From an uncultured Christensenellaceae bacterium (GTDB lineage Bacteria > Bacillota > Clostridia > Christensenellales > UBA3700), in assembly GCA_910588015.1 (NCBI GenBank), contig CAJUOK010000001.1, forward strand, positions 62,001-126,000: DNA of 64,000 nt, written 5' to 3'. The notes under the pieces are model-generated. The model ran no database searches and was not told the origin of the DNA. It saw only the letters and a list, made by a program, of their open reading frames with translations. The translations under genes were made by a program, and so were the position numbers. Positions 8,732-17,389 of the stretch are shown piece after piece; positions within the stretch are counted from its first letter, which is position 1, and every line of letters starts with the position of its first letter.

Positions 8732-9391
8732 CTAATCCTCATAATATTTTCCGTTTATATCAACTATTTCCTTATTATGTAGACACTCTTTAATAAAGGT
8801 CTTTCCGTCGTCATAAGAGCGCCAATTATATCCTAAGTCATCTACATAATATAGATAATCTTGCATATAGTGCGGTGACTTTTCATTATAATCTCTCTTT
8901 TTTTTCTTGCCTTGATAAGATGTATATGTCAATTCTCTTTCATAACCTTTTTTATCTCTAATTGTAAATACTTCTATCTTATTTTTATCTTCCTCTTGCC
9001 TTTTTTCTTCTTCAATTTCGTGCTGCGTCTTGTATGGAGTAATTATGTCTATAAAAGTCTTTAGAGCCTCGGAAATATATCTTTTACCCCATCCAATATA
9101 GCATATCCAGTCTATAATGCCCAACCAGAAAAATACTATACGCAACACGATATATAATATATAGTAAGCAGGCGCCGTCAAAATATACAATGCGAAACTT
9201 GCTTTTTCTTCTCTTCTGCCTACGCGCGCTATTATTATATGACTTATAAAACCTAAAACTAAAAATGCGACTACGCCAATTGTTATTAATTGCCATAATG
9301 GGTCTTCAAAAACTCCGCTAACACCGGTGATTGCCAATATTGGCAACAATAATATCGACAAAACAAATAAAATCCAACTTACTACTTTCAT
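8732..9391 (-). CDS. Membrane protein of unknown function
   Basis: A 219-residue protein I do not recognise. Two membrane helices are clear near the N terminus (about 4-25 and 33-55) and another one or two at about 68-100; the remaining 110 residues are charged and probably cytoplasmic, with a KRQEEDKNK-rich linker and a tyrosine-rich C-terminal domain (HYMQDYLYYVDDLGYNWRSY). It is transcribed divergently from a small XRE regulator, and its promoter spacer holds a perfect palindrome, so it is very likely that regulator's target. GGAGAAAA precedes ATG 9391. Confidence 0.7.
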   Translation of the reverse strand: MKVVSWILFVLSILLLPILAITGVSGVFEDPLWQLITIGVVAFLVLGFISHIIIARVGRREEKASFALYILTAPAYYILYIVLRIVFFWLGIIDWICYIGWGKRYISEALKTFIDIITPYKTQHEIEEEKRQEEDKNKIEVFTIRDKKGYERELTYTSYQGKKKKRDYNEKSPHYMQDYLYYVDDLGYNWRSYDDGKTFIKECLHNKEIVDINGKYYED

Positions 9392-9424
9392 TTTTTTCTC
9401 CTTTTTGTGTGTTTTCTGATTTTA

Positions 9425-9453
9425 ATAATATTCTAATTATAATTAGAAGTCAA
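9425..9453 (-). promoter_or_regulatory. Promoter with operator in its spacer
   Basis: On the minus strand TTGACT (9448-9453) and TATTAT (9425-9430) are separated by 17 bases; TTCTAATT-AT-AATTAGAA, a perfect palindrome at 9431-9448, fills the spacer. A further half-site TCTAATTA lies at 9463-9470. A repressor bound here would block the membrane protein gene and sit just upstream of the XRE gene, giving autoregulation. Confidence 0.65.
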
Positions 9454-9488
9454 GTATTTTTCTCTAATTATTGTTAAAATATTTTTGT

Positions 9489-9710
9489 ATGAGAGAATTT
9501 GATAGAAAGGTATTTGGAGAAAGGCTTAAAACTTTGCGAACCGAAAAAAATGTCGGTCAAAATTTGCTCGCAAAAGACTTAAGCTTAAGCAACGCTTCTA
9601 TCAGTTATTGGGAAACGGGAAAACAAGAGCCTTGCGCCGAGGCTATTTTTAAACTTGCGCAATATTTTGACGTATCCGCAGATTATCTTTTGGGTCTGAC
9701 GGACGATTAG
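9489..9710 (+). CDS. Small XRE-family transcriptional regulator
   Basis: A 73-residue helix-turn-helix protein covering one Cro/CI domain: FGERLKTLRTEKNVGQNLLA, then recognition helix NASISYWETGKQEP, then LAQYFDVSADYLLGLTDD. It has no second domain, so it acts as a simple dimeric repressor. I use ATG 9489; the frame also runs up to a TTG at 9471 but the HTH family starts at the ATG. Divergent from the membrane protein at 8732-9391 with an operator palindrome between them. Function of the pair is unknown. Confidence 0.85.
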   Translation: MREFDRKVFGERLKTLRTEKNVGQNLLAKDLSLSNASISYWETGKQEPCAEAIFKLAQYFDVSADYLLGLTDD

Positions 9711-9854
9711 ATACCTAAACCGTTAAAAAGAATTCCGCGCAATTAAATTGCTACTTTAATTAATTGCAGTATGTATATGCGTATTATGATTTTATTTTTT
9801 ATTATTATAAAGGCGATTGAAAAAAATTTTATTAATATTTCATAAATAAAATAA

Positions 9855-10256
9855 TCAAAATATCTTTTTACTTAGATTGAATATGATTTCATCGTCTGCA
9901 GGCGCCCACTCGACAGTCGCAATTTCGCTTGGCATAAGCCATTTGTCGTCGATATGTTCGTTGAGAGTATAAGAGTCCGACAACGGCTTGCAAAGATAGG
10001 TATGCAAATTGACTATGACTTCTTCATACTCGTAAGTTACCGACATAAACTCCCTCTCAACCTCGATATCGTAATTCATTTCTTCGAGCAGTTCTCTTTT
10101 GAGCGCTTGTTGCGGCGTTTCGCCTTGCTCTATCTTTCCGCCGGGAAATTCGTATTTATACGCTACGGCTTTATTTTTATTTTCGCCGCGCTTTACGGCA
10201 AGAATTCTGCCGTCTTTTACTATTATTGCGCCGACTACTTGCAAAACTTTTTTCAT
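9855..10256 (-). CDS. Nudix hydrolase, MutT/8-oxo-dGTP diphosphatase-like
   Basis: A 133-residue single-domain Nudix protein. The Nudix box starts GGKIEQGETPQQALKREL and continues LEEM, fitting G-x5-E-x7-REU-x-EE with Met in place of the final Gly. The N terminus KVLQVVGAIIVKDGRILAVKR and the preceding YEFPGGK are typical of MutT-type (CTP/8-oxo-dGTP) pyrophosphohydrolases, which clear oxidised nucleotides. ATG 10256 has AGGG five bases upstream; a GTG two codons earlier is the alternative. It stands alone, flanked on the right by the 22-bp repeat array. Confidence 0.85.
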   Translation of the reverse strand: MKKVLQVVGAIIVKDGRILAVKRGENKNKAVAYKYEFPGGKIEQGETPQQALKRELLEEMNYDIEVEREFMSVTYEYEEVIVNLHTYLCKPLSDSYTLNEHIDDKWLMPSEIATVEWAPADDEIIFNLSKKIF

Positions 10257-10336
10257 ATGCACCCTACACCTTATTAATTGTTAAGACATTGCGACCACTG
10301 CGTTTGGCTCAAGGCGACATAAATCATATGTCATAT

Positions 10337-10611
10337 ACCTTTAGCTATATGTGATTTTGACCTTCGTAATATGTTATTTTAACTGTCGCTATTTTTGGTT
10401 TTCGTTATATGCTGTTTTAACCTACGTTATATGTCTTTTTACTTACGCTATTCGTATTTTCGACTTTTAATATTTGCCGTTTAACCTACGTTGTATGTCT
10501 TTTTACTTTCGCTATTCGTATTTTCGGCTTTTAATATTTGTAGTTTACCTTCGCTGTATGTCTTTTCGATTTTCATTATTAATCGTTTCGGCATTCATTG
10601 TATGTCATTTC
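10337..10611. repeat. Degenerate ~22-bp tandem repeat array
   Basis: About 12 units of 20-22 bases follow head to tail, with a pattern close to ACcTtCGcTaTATGTctTTTt. Three successive units form a 64-bp higher-order repeat present twice with few differences (10419-10482 and 10483-10546). The last unit runs into the interspersed sequence TGTCATTTCGACC at about 10602-10614. No protein frame or RNA family explains it. It fills most of the 440-base gap between the Nudix gene and metH. Confidence 0.75.
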
Positions 10612-10650
10612 GACCGAAGCGAAGCGGAGCAGAGAAATCTCAACAGCATA
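10600..10650 (+). repeat. Interspersed element-like sequence
   Basis: TGTCATTTCGACCGAAGCG followed by AAGCGGAGCAGAGAAATCTC. From general knowledge, near-identical phrases (giving the peptide SFRPKRSGAEKSQ when translated) recur in intergenic DNA of many gut Bacillota assemblies. Only this one good copy lies in the window, so its repeat nature rests on that recollection. Confidence 0.4.
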
Positions 10651-10698
10651 TAAAACGTATTAGATTTCTATATTACGCTCCAAACAACAATATCGGCG

Positions 10699-13068
10699 CT
10701 ATAAGGCCTGACCAAACACCAAATTGGCAAAACGCGCGCTGACGTTGGCGTCTTTGCAATACTTATCCGCGCCTATCTGTCTTGCGTATTCTTCGGTTAG
10801 CACGGCTCCTCCTACCATAACTTTGCAATTAGGGCAATGCTCTTTGAGAAGTTGCACGGTCTCCCGCATATTTTCTACGGTCGTGGTCATAAGCGCCGAC
10901 AGTCCGCAAAGTCGGATACCGTTGCTTTTAACTGCTTCGACAACAGCCATAGGCGACACGTTCTTTCCCAAATCGATAACTTTGTATCCGTAATTTTCAA
11001 GCACGGTCTTGACGATATTTTTGCCTATATCGTGCACGTCGCCTTTGACGGTGGCAAGCACTATTTTACCTTTTTCGGTATCTGCGCCGATGGGCATATT
11101 CTTTTTGACTATTTCAAAACAAGCCTTTGCGCAATCTGCCGACGCGATAAGCTGCGGCAAAAATATCTTGCCTTTTTCGTAATTGTCTCCCACTCTGTTG
11201 AGCGCGGGAATAAGATAGTCGTCTATGACCTGCAACGCGTCGTGATTTTTCAGCAATTGCTCCGTCAGCGCGCTTGCTCTGTCAAGTCCTTTTTCTATAC
11301 AATAAAATATATCTTTATCGCTATGACTATTATCGTTTTGCGCGACGGTTTTCTTTATTATCTGCGTACCAGCATAATCTGCGTACTTGGCCGTATAAGA
11401 CATACAGTTCTTATCCTTGCAAGTAAGCACGTTGAATGCGTCGACTGCCTGCATATTCTCGGCTACGTTGGGATTGAGTATCGGCAAATCCAATCCGCTC
11501 TGCATTGCCATAGTCAAAAACGCCGTGTTGACTATCTGTCTTGCGGGAAGTCCGAAAGATATGTTGGAAACTCCCAGCACCGTTTTGATATTGTATTTGC
11601 TCTTGAGTATCCGTATGGCTTCTAGGGTATTCATAGCCTGTTCGGGTTCTGCGCTGACGGTAAGCGTAAGACAGTCTATATACACGTCCTCTTCTCTAAT
11701 ACCGTAGCTCTTCGCCCTATCTATTATCTTTTCGGCGAGACGCACTCTCTCCTCTACAGTCTTGGGGATGCCGTTTTCGTCGATTGTCAGACCTACAACG
11801 CTAGCTCCGTATTTTGCTACGATAGGAAGAATAGCCGTCAATGACTTTTCTTCAGCATTTACGGAATTGACTATCGGTTTGCCGTTGTAATATCTCAACG
11901 CTCTTTCGATTGCCTCCGGCTTGCCGCAATCTATCTGAAGCGGCGCGTCGGTAAGACTTTGGATATATTTGACCATATCCGTAAGCATTTGCTTTTCGTC
12001 TATCTGCGGCAATCCCGCGTTGACGTCCAATATTTCCGCGCCTGCGTCAACCTGCTCGATTGTCTGATTTGCGATATAATCGAAATCTTTTTCTATAAGA
12101 GCCTGTTTCATAGCCTTTTTGCCCGTGGGATTTATTCTCTCTCCTATGACCTTAACGCCGTCTATATACACTACCTTTGTCGAACTGCAAACTGCCGTCC
12201 TATATTCTCTATTTCTTACCGCTACATTTTTTCTCTGCCGCAAATCGTTGAGTTTTGCGATATATTCCGGAGTCGTGCCGCAACATCCTCCTAGCGCGTT
12301 GACTCCCAAATCAATATATTTTTCGTAGGATTTGGCAAATTCTTCAGCCGATACGGGATAGTTCATTTCGCTGTCCGGAAGTCCTGCGTTTGCTTGAATA
12401 AACAAAGGCAAACTGGTATGTTGCGCCAATCTCTCCATAATGGGATATATTTGGTCGGGACCGAGCGAACAGTTGATTCCCAAAGCGTCCGCCCAAGCGC
12501 TTGCCGTAATGGCAAACGCTTCTACGCTGCAACCTGTAAAAGTACGTCCGCTTTCGTCAAAAGTCATACTTGCCATAACAGGCAAATCGCAATTTTCTTT
12601 GACTGCAAGCAGCGCGGCTTTGAGTTCGTATAAATCGCTCATTGTCTCTATCAACACCACGTCCGCGCCGTCTTTACCCGCAAGTATCTGTTCTTTGAAT
12701 ATGTCGTAAGCCTCGTCGAAAGTCATAGTTCCCAACGGCTCTATCAATGCGCCCGTAGGTCCTATATCCAAAGCCACAGCTTTGTCGCCTGCCGCGGCTC
12801 GGGCGATTTTAACTCCCGCCTTGATAACATCGGATACTTCCTTTGCGTCCTTGAGTTTTCTTCTGTTGGCGCCGAAAGTATTTGCGCTGATAATATCGCT
12901 TCCGCTTTGGATATAACTTTTGCTCACTTCAAAAACCATATCGGGATTGTTAATATTGAGCAATTCGGGAATTTCTCCGCCTTTAAGTCCCATTTTTTGA
13001 AATTGAGTTCCCATTGCTCCGTCAAGCAATATTATCGAATTATTTATTCGCTCGTTGAATTTCATCAT
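10699..13068 (-). CDS. metH: Cobalamin-dependent methionine synthase, lacking the activation domain
   Basis: A 789-residue enzyme that moves a methyl group from methyltetrahydrofolate to homocysteine through cobalamin. Domains in order: homocysteine S-methyltransferase (1-~290, LLDGAMGTQFQKMG, zinc ligands including ALGGCCGTTP), pterin-binding domain (~310-560, VIGERINPTGKKAM, LDVNAGLP), B12 cap (~590-660) and Rossmann B12 domain with the axial-ligand motif DVHDIG at 677-682. Full-size E. coli MetH (~1230 residues) also has a C-terminal AdoMet reactivation domain; here that domain is a separate gene directly upstream (13146-13796). AGGA precedes the ATG. Last gene of a metF-activator-metH operon. 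Confidence 0.95.
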   Translation of the reverse strand: MMKFNERINNSIILLDGAMGTQFQKMGLKGGEIPELLNINNPDMVFEVSKSYIQSGSDIISANTFGANRRKLKDAKEVSDVIKAGVKIARAAAGDKAVALDIGPTGALIEPLGTMTFDEAYDIFKEQILAGKDGADVVLIETMSDLYELKAALLAVKENCDLPVMASMTFDESGRTFTGCSVEAFAITASAWADALGINCSLGPDQIYPIMERLAQHTSLPLFIQANAGLPDSEMNYPVSAEEFAKSYEKYIDLGVNALGGCCGTTPEYIAKLNDLRQRKNVAVRNREYRTAVCSSTKVVYIDGVKVIGERINPTGKKAMKQALIEKDFDYIANQTIEQVDAGAEILDVNAGLPQIDEKQMLTDMVKYIQSLTDAPLQIDCGKPEAIERALRYYNGKPIVNSVNAEEKSLTAILPIVAKYGASVVGLTIDENGIPKTVEERVRLAEKIIDRAKSYGIREEDVYIDCLTLTVSAEPEQAMNTLEAIRILKSKYNIKTVLGVSNISFGLPARQIVNTAFLTMAMQSGLDLPILNPNVAENMQAVDAFNVLTCKDKNCMSYTAKYADYAGTQIIKKTVAQNDNSHSDKDIFYCIEKGLDRASALTEQLLKNHDALQVIDDYLIPALNRVGDNYEKGKIFLPQLIASADCAKACFEIVKKNMPIGADTEKGKIVLATVKGDVHDIGKNIVKTVLENYGYKVIDLGKNVSPMAVVEAVKSNGIRLCGLSALMTTTVENMRETVQLLKEHCPNCKVMVGGAVLTEEYARQIGADKYCKDANVSARFANLVFGQAL

Positions 13069-13145
13069 CTTAACTGTTTCCTAATTTATATAATTCGCCA
13101 AAAGTATAAGGCTGCCTATTTTCTGCCACGTCGTTTTGGAAATAT

Positions 13146-13796
13146 CTAATTGCGTCTATACTCGCACTTAACATTATTGCAATTGCCGCACTTGCCGACG
13201 CACCTTTTATACTGCGCGTCGTCCTTTGCGCTTTCCTTTACGCCCATAATTGCCGTAACCGACTTTTGCGGAGACATCATAAAACTGTCTTCGTTGATAA
13301 AAACGCCTATACGTTTCTGCATTTCCAACAATCTCACAAAATCTTTTTGCTGCGCCAACGGAAAGTCTCCGTAACCGCAAGAAAATCTCCAGGTCAATCG
13401 CTTGGTATTGAGACTCTGAATTTGCTCGCATAAATCGTCGCAATAACTCTCTATCGCGCATATGCTCGCGCTGTCGACCATAATGCCCAACAACGGATTG
13501 TCTTTCATCAATTTGTCGACAGTCCTTTCTATCTCGAATCCCACCGTAGCTCCCAATATATAAGCTTCGTTGCAATCTTCCAAATGTTTTGCTATGTCAT
13601 TTCCCTGCAAAATCATATCCGCATCTTTTAAAGACAACGGTTCTTTGACAAGCGAAAACTTTTTTATCACATTTCTGGGCGTAATCTTTTCAAGACAAAT
13701 ATCTATTGCTCGGTCGATATTGCGTTCTATATTATCGTCGTATTGCTGTCCTCTGTAGCCGAGGTATCTCAACAGTTCGCTCTTTTCTATCTTCAT
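13146..13796 (-). CDS. Stand-alone methionine synthase activation domain protein
   Basis: A 216-residue protein matching the AdoMet-binding reactivation domain of MetH: RFSCGYGDFPLAQQ is the RxSPGYGD-type motif, and MMSPQKSVTAIMGV is the matching C-terminal element. It lets reductively activated cobalamin be remethylated by S-adenosylmethionine after oxidation. Unlike the fused domain it ends in a Cys-rich tail CVGKCGNCNNVKC (four cysteines), suited to a metal or iron-sulfur centre. Its start overlaps the metF stop by 4 bases (ATGA), and metH follows 77 bases downstream, so all three are probably one transcript. Confidence 0.88.
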   Translation of the reverse strand: MKIEKSELLRYLGYRGQQYDDNIERNIDRAIDICLEKITPRNVIKKFSLVKEPLSLKDADMILQGNDIAKHLEDCNEAYILGATVGFEIERTVDKLMKDNPLLGIMVDSASICAIESYCDDLCEQIQSLNTKRLTWRFSCGYGDFPLAQQKDFVRLLEMQKRIGVFINEDSFMMSPQKSVTAIMGVKESAKDDAQYKRCVGKCGNCNNVKCEYRRN

Positions 13797-14677
13797 ACAG
13801 TCTGTTTAACGCCGTTGAGCTTGTCGATTATCGGCTTTATATTTTCCGTAATTCTTTTTGCGACGTAGGCGTTGTTCATAATATAAAGGTGTATTCCCTC
13901 CACTCCGCTAGACAGCAAATCCACTATTTGGTCGGTTGCGTAAGCTATACCTGCTTCCATAAGCGCCTCGGGGTCGTCGGCGAATTTATTGTACATACGC
14001 GATATTTTGGACGGCAATTTGGCTCCCGTCATTTTGACTATACCTCCAAACTGCGAAGCCTTGACAAGCGGCATAATTCCAGCCTGAATGGGCACGTCAA
14101 TACCCGCAAGTCTCACCATATCGAGATACTTGAGATAATCGTCGTTGTCGAAAAAAAGCTGCGAATTGAGGTGCGAGACTCCCTTGTCAACTTTTATTTT
14201 CATATGGCGTATATCCTCGACGATATTTACGCTTTCGGGATGCCCCTCCGGATAGCAAGCGCCCGCTATATCGATATCGCTGTATTGTCTTATAAATTCC
14301 GTCAACTCGCTGGCGTATTTAAAATCGCTCTTTACCTCGCCTTCCACTCTGTCGCCGCGCAACGCAAGCACGTTTTCCACTCCTATATCTATCAGTCCGC
14401 GCAAAGCGTCCGCAACTTCTTCTCTTGTGGAATTAATGCAAGTCAAGTGCGCCAAAGGCTCTATATTGTAGTCGTTCTTAACGATTTGCGCGATTTCCTT
14501 TGTTCGGGAGTTCTTGCTTCCGCCCGCGCTATAGGTAATTGAAATATAATCGGGCTTGATATTCTTAAGTTCGGATAATGTCTTATATATCTTGCCGATA
14601 TCGTCGTTTATTTTGGGAGGAAAGATTTCAAAGGAGTATACCGCTTTTTTCTCCTTGAACAATTTGCTTATTTTCAT
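13793..14677 (-). CDS. metF: Methylenetetrahydrofolate reductase
   Basis: A 295-residue FAD-dependent reductase that makes the methyltetrahydrofolate used by MetH. The family opening VYSFEIFPPK (with the catalytic Glu), ISITYSAGGS, LAHLTCINSTREE and ALRGD are all visible. I start at ATG 14677, where the family begins, with GGTG upstream; the frame is open to 14821 but that extension is not family-like and would enter the leuS promoter. First gene of the methionine operon. The 127 bases between it and the leuS promoter hold no recognisable SAM riboswitch or T-box. Confidence 0.93.
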   Translation of the reverse strand: MKISKLFKEKKAVYSFEIFPPKINDDIGKIYKTLSELKNIKPDYISITYSAGGSKNSRTKEIAQIVKNDYNIEPLAHLTCINSTREEVADALRGLIDIGVENVLALRGDRVEGEVKSDFKYASELTEFIRQYSDIDIAGACYPEGHPESVNIVEDIRHMKIKVDKGVSHLNSQLFFDNDDYLKYLDMVRLAGIDVPIQAGIMPLVKASQFGGIVKMTGAKLPSKISRMYNKFADDPEALMEAGIAYATDQIVDLLSSGVEGIHLYIMNNAYVAKRITENIKPIIDKLNGVKQTV

Positions 14678-14803
14678 AAATTTTTTCACCGCCGTTTTAT
14701 TTGACTTATATTTTAGCACAAATAGATAAAATACACTACTTATTGAAAAAAGTTTGCAAAAAAATTTATACGCGTTCCCCTTTTGAGCCGAGTCCAAAAA
14801 AAG

Positions 14804-14833
14804 TTGACAATAATTATACAAAAGATATATTAT
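14804..14833 (+). promoter_or_regulatory. Sigma-A promoter of leuS
   Basis: TTGACA at 14804-14809 followed by an AT-rich -10 (TATATT at 14826-14831 with 16-base spacing, or TATTAT at 14828-14833 with 18). The leader before ATG 14869 is only about 30 bases, so no T-box can be present. Confidence 0.65.
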
Positions 14834-14868
14834 ATATATATTAAAATCAATAAAGACTCGGAGCGGCT

Positions 14869-17304
14869 ATGAATTTTATCGATATCGAAAAAAAATGGCA
14901 GAAAAAATGGGCTGATACAAAGCTCTATTCTTTTAACAAGTCAAAAATCAAAGACAAATATTACGTTTTGGAGATGTTCTCCTACCCATCGGGCGCAAAA
15001 TTGCACGCAGGTCACTGGTATAATTACGGACCGTCGGACAGCTACGCTCGCTTTATGCGTATGAACGGCAAAGAAGTTTTTCAGCCAATGGGATTCGACG
15101 CTTTCGGTCTGCCTGCGGAAAACTACGCCATAAAATCTGGAATTCATCCTCAAGACAGCACGCTTAAAAACATCGATACTATGGAAGGACAGCTCAAAGC
15201 TATGGGCGCTTCGTTCGATTGGGATTACGAAATAAAGACGTGTATGCCCGATTACTATAAATGGACTCAATGGATATTCTTGCAACTATATAAAAACGGA
15301 CTGGCATATCGCAAAGAAGCGCCTGTGAATTGGTGTCCTTCTTGCAACACGGTGCTTGCCAACGAACAAGTCGTCGACGGCGCTTGCGAAAGATGCAACA
15401 CCGCGGTAATAAGAAAAAATCTCACCCAATGGTTTTTTAAAATCACCAAATACGCCGAAGAACTCCTCAACGGGCTCGACACTGTGGATTGGCCGGAAAA
15501 GACTAAAGCTATGCAACGCAACTGGATAGGCAAATCGACGGGAGGAGAAATTGAATTTACCTGCGAAAGCGGAGATAAATTCAACGTCTTTACCACAAGA
15601 GCCGACACGGTATTCGGAGTGTCTTACGTTATACTTGCTCCCGAACATCCTTTGGTAGACAAAATTACGTCTAAAGAACAAAAAGCAGAAATCGAAGAAT
15701 ATAAGAATAATTGCGCCAAGATATCGGAAATCGACAGAATGTCGACAACGAGAGAAAAAACCGGCGCGTTTACGGGCGCGTACTGTATCAATCCAGTCAA
15801 CGGCGAGAGAGTTCCTATTTGGATAGGCGACTACGTACTCTACTCCTACGGCACGGGCGCGGTAATGGGCGTTGCCGCACACGACGAAAGAGACTACGAT
15901 TTTGCAAAGAAGTTCGGTTTGCAAATCAAGAGAGTAATAAAGTCAAAGGACGGTTCCAACGACGACCTGCCCTATTGCGAATACGGCGTTATTTGCAATA
16001 CCGACACTCAATTTGACGGAATGACTTCGGAAGAAGGCAAAGTGGCTATCGTAAAATGGCTGGAGGGTAAAAAACAAGGTCAACTCAAGACCAATTACAG
16101 ACTGCGAGACTGGCTGATATCACGTCAGAGATATTGGGGTGCGCCAATTCCCGTGGTATATTGCGGCAAATGCGGAGAGGTCGCAGTCCCCGAAAAGGAT
16201 TTGCCCGTATCTCTTCCCTATAACGTTGAATTTAAGCCAAACGGCAAATCGCCGCTCGCAAGCTGCGAAGAGTTTATGAATACGACCTGCCCCAAGTGCG
16301 GAGGCAAAGCAAGACGCGACGCCGACACTATGGACACTTTCGTATGCTCCAGTTGGTACTATTTGAGATACCCCGACGCTCACAACGACAAAATGGCTTT
16401 CGACCCCGAAATCATAAACAAAATGTTGCCCGTCGACAAATATATCGGCGGCGCGGAACACGCCTGTATGCATTTGCTTTACGCGCGTTTCTTCACCAAG
16501 GCGCTGCGCGATATGGGCTATCTCAACTTTGACGAACCCTTTAAGTCGCTTGTCCATCAAGGCACTATACTCGGTCCGGACGGCTTTAAAATGTCAAAGT
16601 CAAGAGGCAACGTTATTTCCCCAGACGATTACGTAGGCAAATTCGGTTCTGACGCGTTCAGACTGTATCTTATGTTTGGTTTTAGTTATATCGAAGGAGG
16701 TCCTTGGAGCGCCAACGGTATGGAGTCTATCGTCAAATTCTTGGAAAGAGTGGAAAGAATAGTTGACAAAGCCATAGCCTTCGAAAGCGACAAAACGCAA
16801 ATGGGCGCTCAAGAAAAAGCCCTCAACTATACGCGCAACTACACGATAAAGAGAGTCCGCGAAGATATGAAAGCTTTCTCGTTCAACACAGCGGTAGCGC
16901 GTATAATGGAATACGTCAACGAGCTTTATAAATACGACAATCTCGGCGAGGATAAAAACGCAAGTTTCTTCAAAGCCTGCATAAGCGATTTGATACTTTT
17001 GCTAGCTCCCCTCGTGCCGCACATAGCGGAAGAACTCAACGAAAAAATGGGCGGCAAATTTTCGGTATTCGATATGACCTTCCCCGTCTGCGACGAAAAG
17101 GCTCTCGTAAAAGACGAATATGAACTCGCAGTGCAAATCAACAGCAGAATGAAGGCAAAAATAATAGTGCCGAGCGACGCCGACAATAAGGCTATCGAAA
17201 ATATCGCAATGCAAAACCAAACGGTAATATCCGCAATACAAGGTATGCAAGTCGTCAAAGTAATCGTAATTCCAAAGCGACTTGTCAATATCGTCTGCAA
17301 ATAA
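14869..17304 (+). CDS. leuS: Leucyl-tRNA synthetase
   Basis: An 811-residue class I synthetase, normal bacterial length. HAGH (46-49, the HIGH motif) lies after FSYPSGAKL; the zinc-ribbon cysteines NWCPSCNTVLANEQ, the editing domain (MSTTREKTGAFTGAY, GTGAVMGVAAHDERD with its conserved Asp) and KMSKS at 574-578 (FKMSKSRGNVI) are present, followed by the anticodon-binding helices. GGAG precedes ATG 14869. serS follows 85 bases downstream in the same direction, without a terminator between them. Confidence 0.97.
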   Translation: MNFIDIEKKWQKKWADTKLYSFNKSKIKDKYYVLEMFSYPSGAKLHAGHWYNYGPSDSYARFMRMNGKEVFQPMGFDAFGLPAENYAIKSGIHPQDSTLKNIDTMEGQLKAMGASFDWDYEIKTCMPDYYKWTQWIFLQLYKNGLAYRKEAPVNWCPSCNTVLANEQVVDGACERCNTAVIRKNLTQWFFKITKYAEELLNGLDTVDWPEKTKAMQRNWIGKSTGGEIEFTCESGDKFNVFTTRADTVFGVSYVILAPEHPLVDKITSKEQKAEIEEYKNNCAKISEIDRMSTTREKTGAFTGAYCINPVNGERVPIWIGDYVLYSYGTGAVMGVAAHDERDYDFAKKFGLQIKRVIKSKDGSNDDLPYCEYGVICNTDTQFDGMTSEEGKVAIVKWLEGKKQGQLKTNYRLRDWLISRQRYWGAPIPVVYCGKCGEVAVPEKDLPVSLPYNVEFKPNGKSPLASCEEFMNTTCPKCGGKARRDADTMDTFVCSSWYYLRYPDAHNDKMAFDPEIINKMLPVDKYIGGAEHACMHLLYARFFTKALRDMGYLNFDEPFKSLVHQGTILGPDGFKMSKSRGNVISPDDYVGKFGSDAFRLYLMFGFSYIEGGPWSANGMESIVKFLERVERIVDKAIAFESDKTQMGAQEKALNYTRNYTIKRVREDMKAFSFNTAVARIMEYVNELYKYDNLGEDKNASFFKACISDLILLLAPLVPHIAEELNEKMGGKFSVFDMTFPVCDEKALVKDEYELAVQINSRMKAKIIVPSDADNKAIENIAMQNQTVISAIQGMQVVKVIVIPKRLVNIVCK

Positions 17305-17389
17305 ACATAACGCAATAAAATTAAGCAAATATAGAGACTTGAATTGCGCAAGACAATATATTGCGTTAATCGAAGTCTCGGAGGTAAAT

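Noticed and set aside
10337..10611. CRISPR array
   Set aside because: Units are contiguous without spacers and too variable; no cas genes nearby.
14678..14868. SAM riboswitch or T-box before metF or leuS
   Set aside because: The divergent gap is too short once the leuS promoter is placed, and no conserved leader elements were seen.
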